Assembly (NCBI GenBank): GCA_900074725.1
Contig: LT598459.1
Location: 134,467-198,466 of the forward strand
Source: Lachancea dasiensis
Lineage: Eukaryota; Ascomycota; Saccharomycetes; Saccharomycetales; Saccharomycetaceae
Length of the DNA stretch: 64,000 nucleotides
Direction: 5' to 3'
The notes beneath the pieces are model-generated. The model searched no databases. It was not told the DNA's origin and worked only from the letters and a program-made list of their open reading frames with translations. Shown here piece by piece: positions 19,129 through 29,100 of this stretch. The position numbers and the translations under genes are program-made. Numbering within the stretch: position 1 is the stretch's first letter; each line of letters starts with the position of its first letter.

Positions 19129-21300
19129 ATGGAGATAGATAGCCCTCAGAGCTTTGCACACCTGGTTAAATATGCGAACTTACTCAAGGACTTCAAAATT
19201 AGTGAATTGAGCGAGCCTCAATCAAGAGATGTGTTTGATATTGTGAAAGATTTTCGCGCCATCACTGGAGAGGCTGCGTTGGAACTCATTAATATGGACG
19301 AGAGCTCCGATATTGAAACTGCTTTTGAGAATTGGGACCTGGAGGCAAAATTATGGCACCTGATTGAGTTGTTGATCAACTTCAGAACGGCAGATATTAG
19401 TTTCGATCAGAATGACATTGGTCTTCAGGGACCCCTTGGACTAGAGCTTATCTATCGCAAAACGTTACTAGAGAGTGACAAGTCTCTTTACGAGCTCTGG
19501 TTGATCATGGTATGGATTCAGTCGAACGTGAAGGCACCAGAGAGACCTGCCAACATCGGAACAAGTAAATGGCCGAATTCCTTTCTTTCCGGAGACCTCA
19601 GAAGCTCCGATTTGGACTTCCCGCTTAGAGATTCTGGTTGCAAAATTGACGCTAAGGATCTAGAAAGTGATCAAGCCTTCTACAAGTACGCTTACGAGCT
19701 GATATTGGCAGGCCAACTAGATGATGTTAGGCGAGAATGCGAGTACTCGGACAATTTGACTCTTGCTTTAATATTATGCGGAATTGACGACCAAACTGCT
19801 TCTGATTCAGAGACACCAGATTCTGGAAATCCAAAGACCAAGGAAGCAGTATACAAAAGAGCACTTTGGCGGAGAGCCGTACATGCGCTTTCTTTGAGTG
19901 AGGACCTTGGACATTATGAGCGCGCAATCTACTCATATCTAGCCGGCGATGTTGTATATGCTGCCGACACCATAACATTAAATTGGGATACAGAGCTCTT
20001 GTTGTACTTGAACCAATCATGGCAAACAACGTTCGAGAAACATGTGTTAAGTGAACACGCTATGGACACTAAGGATATTCTAGCCCCGATTGAGGCTACG
20101 CCCTTATCACTGCAAAACATACTGGACCTCGTATCAAGCAAACATGCCAGCGAAAGTGAACATCCATTGCGTGTACTTATGGGTGCCGTTATACTTGATA
20201 AAATTCCTGAAATTGTCAATTCTTCCGTTCAAATGCTAGTCAATGCGATCAAGGGCATCGAACCTGGCAATGATATGGTCGAGGAGCCTTATTTACTGCG
20301 AGTTGTCACTCATGTTGTCATCGTAATGGATATGATTTACCCAGGCTCGATCCAAGAGCACGACAAGTCGAGTTTGATTACCGCTTACGTGACAATTTTG
20401 TCACTCTACGAACTTTACGATATTATCCCTATCTATATCAGCTTCCTAGGTGAAGAAGAGACATTGGAGGCTTACTCTTTCTTTTTATCTAACCTCATCG
20501 ATGCGGGTGTTCGCCGCAAACAGCTGGAGTTGTGTCGCACGTTAGAGATGCCGACAACCAATATTCTGAAAAAGACAGCCCAAAGAATTTTCGAAGAGAC
20601 ATCAAGTTCTTATGTCCCGATTACCGGCGTCAACGTGCATGCTGAGATTGAAGAAACGGACAAACGTCTGGTCGCAGGTGCCGAGTGGCTCTTAGAAGGG
20701 CGTCTACATGTGGACGCCCTTGAAGCATATGTGGTAATATCGAGAAGGTTTTTAATAACCGGAAGAATAGGCTCCCTCAGATATCTGTACGAGAAACAAG
20801 ACCTGAGTAACTTAATCAAAAACTATGAACTGGATACTTTGCATAACAGTGATGGACGCACTACAGCCGTTCAAGAGATACATCAATACCAAGCCTTGCT
20901 CGACATGTTTCAAAACTTTGAGCACTGGCAACAACTATCAGCTAATTCAGAGGACAATGCCTCTCTCCCGCACTCACTGGATTCTTTAAAAACCATATCC
21001 GGTGCTGTTTACAAATTTGTCAAGACCTTTCTGGTGGAATTGTCAGAAGTAATGAACAGCGAAGACCAAGACGTGATACACGAGATACGAGCGCTGTATA
21101 CACCCTACATGGTATTCGAATTACATCAGGCATTGGTTGCGGCATCCGAGGATCTTAAGGTGGCCAGTTTTGTCACAGAAGCCCTCTCACTGGCAACCCT
21201 AGTGGCCAACGAAACGGATCAGATATATCTACTGTTCCAATCCAGTGGCAGACTCGAAGAATACTTGCAATTAATTGCAAAGACCGCCACACTAGTGTAG
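19129..21300 (+). CDS. NUP84: Nuclear pore Y-complex subunit Nup84
   Basis: 723 aa (S. cerevisiae about 726). Alpha-helical scaffold nucleoporin (Nup107 family) of the Y-shaped outer-ring complex. No catalytic motif is expected; the protein is helical throughout, with features such as ALWRRAVHALS and GAEWLLEGRLHVDALEAYV. Identification rests on length, overall similarity and position downstream of CYK3, with RPL9 (from the YGL track) and then IWR1 following. Convergent with RPL9, 142 bp between stops. Confidence 0.93.
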   Translation: MEIDSPQSFAHLVKYANLLKDFKISELSEPQSRDVFDIVKDFRAITGEAALELINMDESSDIETAFENWDLEAKLWHLIELLINFRTADISFDQNDIGLQGPLGLELIYRKTLLESDKSLYELWLIMVWIQSNVKAPERPANIGTSKWPNSFLSGDLRSSDLDFPLRDSGCKIDAKDLESDQAFYKYAYELILAGQLDDVRRECEYSDNLTLALILCGIDDQTASDSETPDSGNPKTKEAVYKRALWRRAVHALSLSEDLGHYERAIYSYLAGDVVYAADTITLNWDTELLLYLNQSWQTTFEKHVLSEHAMDTKDILAPIEATPLSLQNILDLVSSKHASESEHPLRVLMGAVILDKIPEIVNSSVQMLVNAIKGIEPGNDMVEEPYLLRVVTHVVIVMDMIYPGSIQEHDKSSLITAYVTILSLYELYDIIPIYISFLGEEETLEAYSFFLSNLIDAGVRRKQLELCRTLEMPTTNILKKTAQRIFEETSSSYVPITGVNVHAEIEETDKRLVAGAEWLLEGRLHVDALEAYVVISRRFLITGRIGSLRYLYEKQDLSNLIKNYELDTLHNSDGRTTAVQEIHQYQALLDMFQNFEHWQQLSANSEDNASLPHSLDSLKTISGAVYKFVKTFLVELSEVMNSEDQDVIHEIRALYTPYMVFELHQALVAASEDLKVASFVTEALSLATLVANETDQIYLLFQSSGRLEEYLQLIAKTATLV

Positions 21301-21442
21301 TCCTGGCGCGAGATACAGCCCCACTGGCACAAGGTATTGACATAGTATGTACTACTGGTCCGTGTGACCGAGAATAAAACGTCACTTAATAGGAGCTTTT
21401 GTTAAACAGGAAAATATCAACTTACTTTAAATGATTAAACAA

Positions 21443-22018
21443 TTAAGCTTCTTCCTCAATGAAGCCCTTTTCGGAAACGTAGATACCATCCAAAAACTTA
21501 CGGATATCCTTGTTTCTGACACGGCAGATTTGTTGGATGTCAGCAGCGTTTTGAGAAACGTTTTCGATCGAGTTACCGGACAAAACAATCTCGTCCTTTT
21601 GGTTGGTGGAGAAGTCAATCGACACACCTTCTCTGACTGGCACCATTCTCACCAACTTGTCACCCAAAAAGTTTCTGATTTCAACGAACTTGTCGCCGTC
21701 CTTCTCAACAACGTTAACGTTGATGGGAAAATGCGCATACACGTATCTCATCTTGTACTTGAAACCTCTGGTAACACCGGTCACCATGTTGGCCACCAAA
21801 GACTTGACGGTTCTCAAAGCAGCAACGTGCTTTCTGTCACCATTGTGAACGGTGATCTTGACTTGTCTGTTGCTGACCTTGGTGAAAGTCACATCGATGT
21901 GCTTCAAGTTCTTGGTCAAAACACCTCTTGGACCAGTGACCTTGATCACTCTGGATTTGATGTTGACAGTAACGCCCTCTGGGATGTCTAGAACCTGATC
22001 GGTTTGGATGTACTTCAT
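21443..22018 (-). CDS. RPL9: 60S ribosomal protein L9 (uL6)
   Basis: 191 aa, identical in length to yeast Rpl9. The start MKYIQTDQVLDIPEGVTVNI is the typical L6/L9 N-terminus, followed by GPRGVLTKNLKH and two repeated beta-alpha domains, ending in KGFIEEEA. Its context matches YGL147C (RPL9A) next to ARO2 with the YDL genes CYK3 and NUP84 interleaved. Codon use is strongly biased, as for an abundant protein. No intron. Confidence 0.98.
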   Translation of the reverse strand: MKYIQTDQVLDIPEGVTVNIKSRVIKVTGPRGVLTKNLKHIDVTFTKVSNRQVKITVHNGDRKHVAALRTVKSLVANMVTGVTRGFKYKMRYVYAHFPINVNVVEKDGDKFVEIRNFLGDKLVRMVPVREGVSIDFSTNQKDEIVLSGNSIENVSQNAADIQQICRVRNKDIRKFLDGIYVSEKGFIEEEA

Positions 22019-22208
22019 TATATCAGAACGCCGTTGGTACTTTAACCGTTACTAAATACCCACCTTCGTAGAAACACCTATCTTGACATGTTCCATGGTC
22101 GTGTGTCCTGCCTGCCAATTCCGAGCCATCTCCTGCCGCTGACGCACGGCCCACCGCGGTCCGCCCGCTGCTGGCCCATGGCCATCTCGAATTTTTCACC
22201 ATCGGGTT

Positions 22209-22217
22209 TGCGTGGGT
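22209..22217 (-). promoter_or_regulatory. Rap1-type site in the RPL9 promoter
   Basis: ACCCACGCA on the minus strand fits the relaxed Rap1 consensus ACCCRNRCA, about 190 bp upstream of the RPL9 ATG, a usual distance for ribosomal-protein promoters. A second ACCC lies a few bases downstream (AAACCCGATGG) but does not fit. Confidence 0.45.
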
Positions 22218-22270
22218 TGATGTTGTGCGTCCTTTGAACGTACTTGCGATAAGATCCATAAGCACATGAG

Positions 22271-22280
22271 ATCACGTGAT
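22271..22280. promoter_or_regulatory. Palindromic CACGTG (Cbf1-type) box in the RPL9 promoter
   Basis: ATCACGTGAT is a perfect 10-bp palindrome that also fits the RTCACRTG consensus of Cbf1, about 253 bp upstream of RPL9. No AT-rich element follows, so it is not read as a centromere CDEI. Confidence 0.45.
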
Positions 22281-22614
22281 GCAAAAGGTTTGGGTGGAGC
22301 TCAAGCAGTGACAGAAAACAGTCATAAGTGACAGGGCCTTAAGCAAGGTGAGAAGCGACGACGGTGGGTAAACGGAACAGTATGAGGAACCGCTGAGGAT
22401 GGGTCGAGCACAAACGGCGAGGCTTCAATCTGAGCTTGGTTTGTATTGGAACAATTTTTCGGAAAAAAATTGAGAAACTGGGAGGTTACTGTCGGTAGAA
22501 GTGGTGATTTTGGACCCGGGATCGGCTACGAATTCACGTTCTGGGCGCCTCTGACTGTTACTTTTGCTGGGCCTGCCAACGATGAGGCCACACCAGAACG
22601 CATGGGTTTTCTCG

Positions 22615-23664
22615 TCATCTTTTTTCCAGCATTTGTTCGAGTCTTCCAAATATTTCATCGCGGTGAAGGGCCAGGGGATCCTCTGCGTCGCCGGGAAAAA
22701 AGCTGTGTCTCGCAAAGCTCGCGGTGCCGTCCTCGCCGCTGTCTTCGGAGTCCTCTATATCGACATCGTCTACGTCGTAGAAATTGTTTCCGGCAGCCTG
22801 TAAAATGTCAGTTTCTTGCGCGTATTTTTCAAAAAGAGCATCCGTCTCGGAGTCCTGCAACGCGGCGATATCCCTCCGGATGCTCTCGGCCTCTGCCGCA
22901 TCGCTCAGAGAGTTCTCGTCGCTCCAAGCGTCCGTTCTCACTTCCACCCCATTTTCGTCGTCACTCCCGAAGAGCACGGGCCTGTCGTCATCCTCGTCCT
23001 CTGGGTAATCGTTTCTATAGTAGGCCTCGTCATTAGAGTCCTCATCGTCCGACAATGCAGCAGCTTGATCGGCTTCTTCCTCCTCCGGTATCATATCCCC
23101 ATGATCTTCGATGATCTTGATGTACCCCACAGTGCTTGGATCATACACGAACTCGTCTTCCGCAGCTAGCTCCCTGTAGTAAATGTCGTAGACGTACGAG
23201 CCTGACGGTAGAATCTCTGATGCAATTGGTGTTTCTGATTTCCTTCGGCTGGGCCTCTTCAATTTAGCAGAACCACCATTCTGAGCGGGAGTTTTTAGAC
23301 TTAGATACTCATCAAGCATCTCCGAGATCTCTGTGGGAAGGTCTCCCTGCTCTCTCTTACGTTTCCGCTGTTCCAGGATAAAATGTCTTGCATCGCCATC
23401 TTCCGATAACTTCAACAATGGAGTTTTCAATTCCTGGCTTTTTGCATAAGATCCTGACTCAATTGTCCTAGCCAGCTTAAAGACAAACTTGGCACGTTTG
23501 CTAGATCCATCTTCCTGCAGTACTGCGACCCAGACATTTGTTAGAAACTGCAATTGGCGAAGTGGGCTCGATTATAGAAAGAAAAACATACCAAGGGCTC
23601 TTACAGAATCCTCTTCTCTTTTTCGCTTGACTCTGATAACTTCGGGAGCATGCGTTTTGCCCAT
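22615..23664 (-). CDS. IWR1: RNA polymerase II nuclear import factor Iwr1 (one intron)
   Basis: Spliced CDS: exon 1 23664-23592, intron 23591-23523, exon 2 23522-22615; 326 aa. Exon 1 gives MGKTHAPEVIRVKRKREEDS, and splicing joins ...VRAL to VLQEDGSSKRAKFVFKLART in frame, which restores the conserved Iwr1 block. Iwr1 binds assembled RNA polymerase II and carries it into the nucleus; the basic N-terminus carries the import signal. The middle is acidic (DEDDDRPVLFGSDDEN and others). The S. cerevisiae orthologue YDL115C also has a 5' intron. An open frame through the intron would start only from TTG, so the spliced form is preferred. Confidence 0.93.
23523..23591 (-). other. Spliceosomal intron of IWR1 (69 bp)
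   Basis: 5' site GTATGT (23591-23586), branch-like TTCTAAC (23548-23542), acceptor GCAG ending at 23523. The upstream CAG ending at 23548 is rejected because it breaks the frame and would leave no branch sequence. Confidence 0.88.
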
Positions 23665-24053
23665 TTTTAACCTTACTTTCTAAGTTGTAAAGGTTTAGTA
23701 TGCGATGTCAATCATTACAAACTTGACTGCCCTTAATTTGAACACAACCAAGTGTAGAAAATATGTAACCACGTTCAACTAAAAACAAACAAACCGCCCG
23801 TATATTCAACTATAGATCCGCCAAGACAGTTTTGAATAGGTACTATCTTTAAATAAAAGGAACTTACAGGTCTTCGCACCCCAACCCAGGGGGATATCAC
23901 CATTACCTCAAATCATGGAAAAGGCTGTCATGGCTAGCAGCGCCTGATTTTCGACAAGGGCAGGGAACCTATGCAAAGCTCCACGGAAGCAGAATAAAAG
24001 CTGAAGAAAAACTGCGCTCGCGCATTAATTCCGAATAATAAAAAGACGCTACG
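23665..24053. other. Spacer between IWR1 start and ATG20 stop
   Basis: 389 bp; IWR1 promoter and ATG20 terminator. AT-rich, no recognised site or RNA gene. Confidence 0.4.
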
Positions 24054-25886
24054 CTACGTTCCTTGCCGCTCCTTTACCTCCTGCCATATCCTCAGGTTTC
24101 GTTCTGCATAGCATTTCAGATACCGCGAATAATTCTTCAAAATATCCGAAACCTCCTCATTCCGGCTTTTAGAGAACTTGGGCAGCTCAAAGTCTCTGAT
24201 GGTGTCGGATATCATTTGAAGATCATGTTCGCTAACTTCCAACGACTCTGCGAGTTGCGTAATGTCCTTTTCCAGGTTTTCTATGGCAGTAGCTGGATCA
24301 GCATCCTGGTAGCTTACCGTGTCTTTCACGATGGTGGCGAGCTTGTTAATCTTGTTGATGAACTTACCACTATACGACCTTGTCTCGGGATGCTTGAGGT
24401 TGATTCTTTCGCTCTGGGCCATCTGCTGATTGACCAGGTGGTCAATTTTCTTGGCGTCGTTTTCCTTCTCTTGTAGCTTCTTTAACTGAGCTTTGCGGTA
24501 GAGAAGGGTTCTGGCGAGTATGCTCTTTTGCATGCATTTCAGTTTCCGATACCTCAACAGCTCTTGAGCAGCCCCTGCCATGTGTACCTCTTCGCTCAAG
24601 GGCTCATTGATGTTGTAGTAAAGCTTGCCGACAATCGATTCAAGTTCTAAGGAGCTCTCATCGAACGCATTACTAAAATGGGACAACTGTTCGGCCAATT
24701 CAGCACCTCTTTTTTGGTCATTTGAAAACGCGGCAAATGCCTCGCTCAATTCTTTCATATCTTGGCGCATAGCATGCAGATTTTTCGTCACTCGTTTGTT
24801 GTATTTGTAAAAGCCATTTTCCATAATGCTCTCGTACTTTCGATACTCTTGTTCGATTTTTGAGAATCCATCTTCTGCTTCCTCTGGCACCGAGGAGGCC
24901 AGTATCTCTTTGTTTAACAGTAGCTGGGGTGATGACGAGGGAATAGGCAAAAATGCATGGGCTCTGGTGGTATTCGTAGGGTCTGATGGATTGCACAACA
25001 GAACGCTCTTGGGTAATGATGATATAGTGGCCGAGCTAGTGATAACATCGTTCCAGTTAGCGTTATTCGGGTCTAGAAAGTCAGACACGATGGAAGTTTT
25101 GGTAATTTCTTCGTTCCGCAGAAGGCGATTGAGGAAACTTGTCAGCATCCTTATACGGTGTCTGATGAGCTTTTCATCATTGGTGTTCACGGAACCATTT
25201 ATCACCGAAAGCGACAAGTCCACTGATCCAGCAGTCTCCGATGGCAGTAAATAGTTGGGTTTGGACCCAGCCATCACTCTTCCGAAACTCGTTATCGATT
25301 GTTTTTCTGGTATTGGGGGTATCAACGTCATCGGGAAAAGCTTCGTGAGTATCTTTCGCAGGCTCTCAAAATCGCTGTACCGGCGTCTCACCGTAGAGTC
25401 TCCATGCTTGATTGTATAGGCAATGTACGTGCGTCCCTGGCCCTCGGAAGCCTTAGAGGCTTCCAAAATGTAAACCTCGTCTTCAGATCGCCTCTTAGCC
25501 TGGACGCCCTGAGCTTCATCAGGGCTAATCTCGATGCTCCCCGAACTACTGCTGTGACTTCCTCGCCGAACCACCAATGGTTCAGTATCCTCGCTGTCCT
25601 GGAAGGCCTTGTTAGGGTTGACCATTGATCTCTGTTCCCTGGCATAGGTCCCAGCGCGGCCTTGGGACGCTGAAAAAGGGTTGTCCTGGTCAAAAATCTC
25701 CGTGTGAACCATCCCAACAGCCTCAGGTTCCAAGCTTACCTTGTCACTCCTCCCACTTTCACTTTTCTTGTCAAGATCAGACTCATGCCCACTCAAAACC
25801 CGTTTCACGTCTACCAACACGCTGGAGTCGGCTCCACTTGCTGTTTCGCCTTTGTGCGAGTCACCCATAGCTCTGGTATCATCCAT
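24054..25886 (-). CDS. ATG20: Sorting nexin Atg20 (Snx42)
   Basis: 610 aa (S. cerevisiae about 640). PX-BAR sorting nexin that pairs with Snx4 for endosome retrieval and for the Cvt pathway/selective autophagy. Residues 1-130 are disordered and charged. A PX domain runs about 136-275, with the PI3P-binding RRRYSDF at 167-173 and the proline loop IPPIPEK. The C-terminal half is a helical BAR-like region (coiled-coil stretches with YRKAQLKKLQEKENDAKK). ATG at 25886. Matches YDL113C, next to IWR1; YDL114W is missing from between them. Confidence 0.93.
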   Translation of the reverse strand: MDDTRAMGDSHKGETASGADSSVLVDVKRVLSGHESDLDKKSESGRSDKVSLEPEAVGMVHTEIFDQDNPFSASQGRAGTYAREQRSMVNPNKAFQDSEDTEPLVVRRGSHSSSSGSIEISPDEAQGVQAKRRSEDEVYILEASKASEGQGRTYIAYTIKHGDSTVRRRYSDFESLRKILTKLFPMTLIPPIPEKQSITSFGRVMAGSKPNYLLPSETAGSVDLSLSVINGSVNTNDEKLIRHRIRMLTSFLNRLLRNEEITKTSIVSDFLDPNNANWNDVITSSATISSLPKSVLLCNPSDPTNTTRAHAFLPIPSSSPQLLLNKEILASSVPEEAEDGFSKIEQEYRKYESIMENGFYKYNKRVTKNLHAMRQDMKELSEAFAAFSNDQKRGAELAEQLSHFSNAFDESSLELESIVGKLYYNINEPLSEEVHMAGAAQELLRYRKLKCMQKSILARTLLYRKAQLKKLQEKENDAKKIDHLVNQQMAQSERINLKHPETRSYSGKFINKINKLATIVKDTVSYQDADPATAIENLEKDITQLAESLEVSEHDLQMISDTIRDFELPKFSKSRNEEVSDILKNYSRYLKCYAERNLRIWQEVKERQGT

Positions 25887-26131
25887 AAGTATCCGCTAGG
25901 CTAGTTGTAGTTGTTCAAACTACTTGTCAGACTGGTTTTTAAGCGTGATTTTGTTAGGGGGTTGCTAGCTGTCATGTTAACCTTCCATCTTATATTTCGT
26001 AGAATATAACACGACCTGTAGAATTAAGTGCCAAGTTCGAAGAATATAGATATTTGGCGATGAGCTAAGAGTTGAAATCAAAGAACTGCGAAGTTTAGAC
26101 CACTATACCAGTGGATCAATCAACTACCAAA

Positions 26132-29100
26132 ATGGCAATTTCCAGTTTGGTTGGATCCTTCTTGCCTGCTCCAAAACAGCTGGAATTATTGCAAAATTTG
26201 GTGGACAAACAGCAGTTTGAAGAGCTACATGAAGTGCTCGGCCAAATCGAATTCAGCACTTCTGTAGTGTCTGAAATCGAGGAATCAGTAAGTTTACGAG
26301 TGATCAAAAGTCTGGATGCTAGCTTAGACTCCGAGGAGGCGGGCTACGCGGAGGGAATCGTGGGATTATTAGCGAGCCTCGATGTGACGTTTGCTCGTGT
26401 ACAGGAGTGGGCGCTCCAAAACCTTGAAAGAGGACTAGAAAATGCGTCCAGAGCGTCTCTGGAGCTACTGGATAAAGTTTATACCCTCCGAAATGGCCAA
26501 AAGTCTCCTCAGGATCCACTACTGGATCGAAAACTCATTTCTCTTTTAGCCAGTGTGGATGGACCCATTGCTGAACAAGCTTCCCAAGTTCTCAAATGGC
26601 GAATTGACGCAATTAAAAGGGAGTGCTTGGAGACACAAGACTTTGACCGCGATATTTGGCTCCAAATATCGAATTTGTTGGCCCTGGGTGCCGACAACGG
26701 TAAATATAAAATGTGCCTTCTCTTCATATTGAGGGCTATGCTTGGAAAAGACCCCATCAGTCCACAGTTCATGGCTTTAACGAAGACAGATGTGTATTGG
26801 TCTTCTTTGAAGCAGGGCCTGGGCCATGACATTCACGAAATTCGCAAGTACTCTCTTTCAATAATAAAGCTAACTCTACAAGCATTCCCCGAGGAAGAGT
26901 CGTTTGAGAACACCCTGGTGCGCTGGTCTTCCAAGGACCACACAAACATCATGGCTGCCTGGAAGAGGTTCATTACCCTGTACGAAATAGTCGCTCTAGA
27001 TACCGCTTTGAACCAGTTTGAAGCTGCCAGTGGAGAGATATTAGACCTCTTGGAAAACGATTTCATAAATGGCCAGTGGGGTATTATAATTTTTACTACA
27101 GGGCTCAAAGCGAGCATGGAAAGTGTCCGTCGGTTCACTGTCAGTCTCATGTTCCAGATAAGGGACAAAGCTATTTTTCACACTTGCTGCCATGAATTAA
27201 AGCTCCAGTATCTTCCTGCCTCAATGTACGCACCATATTTTTCAGTTATAGGGAACGAGTGCCCATTTGGTGAAGCCTTAAGCAACTTTGTTGCAGAGCT
27301 CATCACACATACTCAACGCAGTCCATTTTCAGATCAAGTTCCAGAAATGATCCTCTCCATTTTGAGCTGTTTATACAATCAACGGGCAGCATTCGATCCT
27401 CCGAAAATATACATTAGCGTAGGTCTGTACCGCGCTTTAAAGTTGTTGAAGCTGCACTCGTTAGGAGAAGATCACATTAACCTCATATCACAACTTTTTG
27501 AAGTGACCTCTGAGGATGAAGTTTCTGAGTGCACGCTACAGACACTGTACTTGAAGATGCTGATGCATATCAAAGTTGATACCTCTCCGCTTGCGTGGAT
27601 AAGCGCTTTCATCAAACACATTAGAGCCAATGGCGGAAGCTATAAGTACATCGCACCTCTTTTTGATGATTATATTGACGTGGCACTCAAATGCTTTGAT
27701 AAAGAGTTTGCTCGAAACGAATGTTCGCTCACGGAAGATAGTGATAGCACCTTCCAGGTTTTGGTATACGCCATTTTTGGTGTAAAACCTCATGCCCCAG
27801 CCTTACTATTTCTCAAAGAGCTCGTTAAATCCGAGTGGAAGACTGATGAATACAAAGAATTTTACATTGCTGAACTTACCAACCTTATTTCCAACAAGGC
27901 AGATGACTCTGATTACACGGACGCCGATGTACTTAGTAAGCTACCGCTGTTTGGATCGTCGGCATGGAACTCTGTAAAGCTGGACAACCTGTATCTTGCC
28001 TTTCAAAAACATTTTCTCGTTGATAAGTTTAGATTCTTCGTCTCGTGCTATCAGCAAACTGTGACCTATTGCCTCAACTGTGACCTGGTTACATTCGAAG
28101 ACCTACTTATAATTTATGAATCTTTAGTTGCTTACTGTGGTACGCACTTCATTGGGAACTTTAGATACAGAGATTCGATTTATCGAGATTTTTTCGAATT
28201 ACTGTTATCGTTTTTGAAGTGTACTACTTTAAAATCAGGCTCTAATACGAAGGAAAGTGAGCTTGACATTGTCCTGGGACTTTTGAACAGAAATGTACTT
28301 GATGACAATGGTAACTACGAGGCGAACGTTACAATTGTCAAAGTGTGCCACTTCATTCTGGAAACATATGTTATGTCAAAATTACAAACTTTGGAAGATG
28401 GAATAGAAACTGATGTTTCGATCGTCGAGAAAATTGTTCAAATACTGAGCAATATATGGGAATTTGTATCTCGCGACAGGCTTGTTTTGAACCAAAGGGA
28501 TCTCCACCTCAGCTACATCAAGACTCTTTTCCATCCTACGATTCTATTCTTTGCCGTTGGACCTAGCAACCCACAATTTCCTTTGGATAGTACGCTTTTA
28601 AAGCAGGGCCTCGACATTGCGGCTCAGTCATACTCAAGACGGACATTTTTGCCGGTTCTAAGCCGCAGCTTAAATCAATTCATGGAGACATTCGGAGCCG
28701 ATTTGAAATCCAATCAACACAATTACACTTGGCTTGTGACACTCCTGTTCAAAATTTTTGTCCAAGATCAACTACCCGTCAATTCTTTCAAACTGAAACC
28801 TATTATTGCCAAGCTTTTTGATGAACAAATTGATGTCTTTGGCGGTACTCTTGGAGGGCTTTACCAAAAGGTTTATCATACTCCAGAAATTGCGAGCCGC
28901 GTTTATATTGTCAGCGCTCTTCTTCATGCAAGCGATGACTTTAAAAAGGACTCTGTCGTTCAGCTCTTTGAAAATGATTCAAATATTTTGAAAGCAAAAA
29001 AAAGTACAGATGGGTCAGAGGAGCTGGAAAGGTTACTCAAGTGGCAACTGTTGATGTTAGCCGTGAAATCGATAAACATAACGGATTTAAGCTCCATTGT

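Larger units (their letters stand above)
22019..22614. other. RPL9 promoter region and IWR1 3' region
   Basis: 596 bp between two minus-strand genes. It contains the ribosomal-protein promoter sites listed separately. The remainder toward IWR1 shows only AT-rich sequence and no further motif. Confidence 0.5.

Noticed and set aside
22271-22280. ATCACGTGAT as CDEI of a centromere
   Set aside because: No AT-rich element or CDEIII follows; better read as a Cbf1-type site in a ribosomal-protein promoter.
23523-23553. IWR1 starting at TTG (23553) without an intron, or using the CAG ending at 23548
   Set aside because: TTG is not a normal yeast start and the conserved basic N-terminus would be lost; the 23548 acceptor gives a frameshift.
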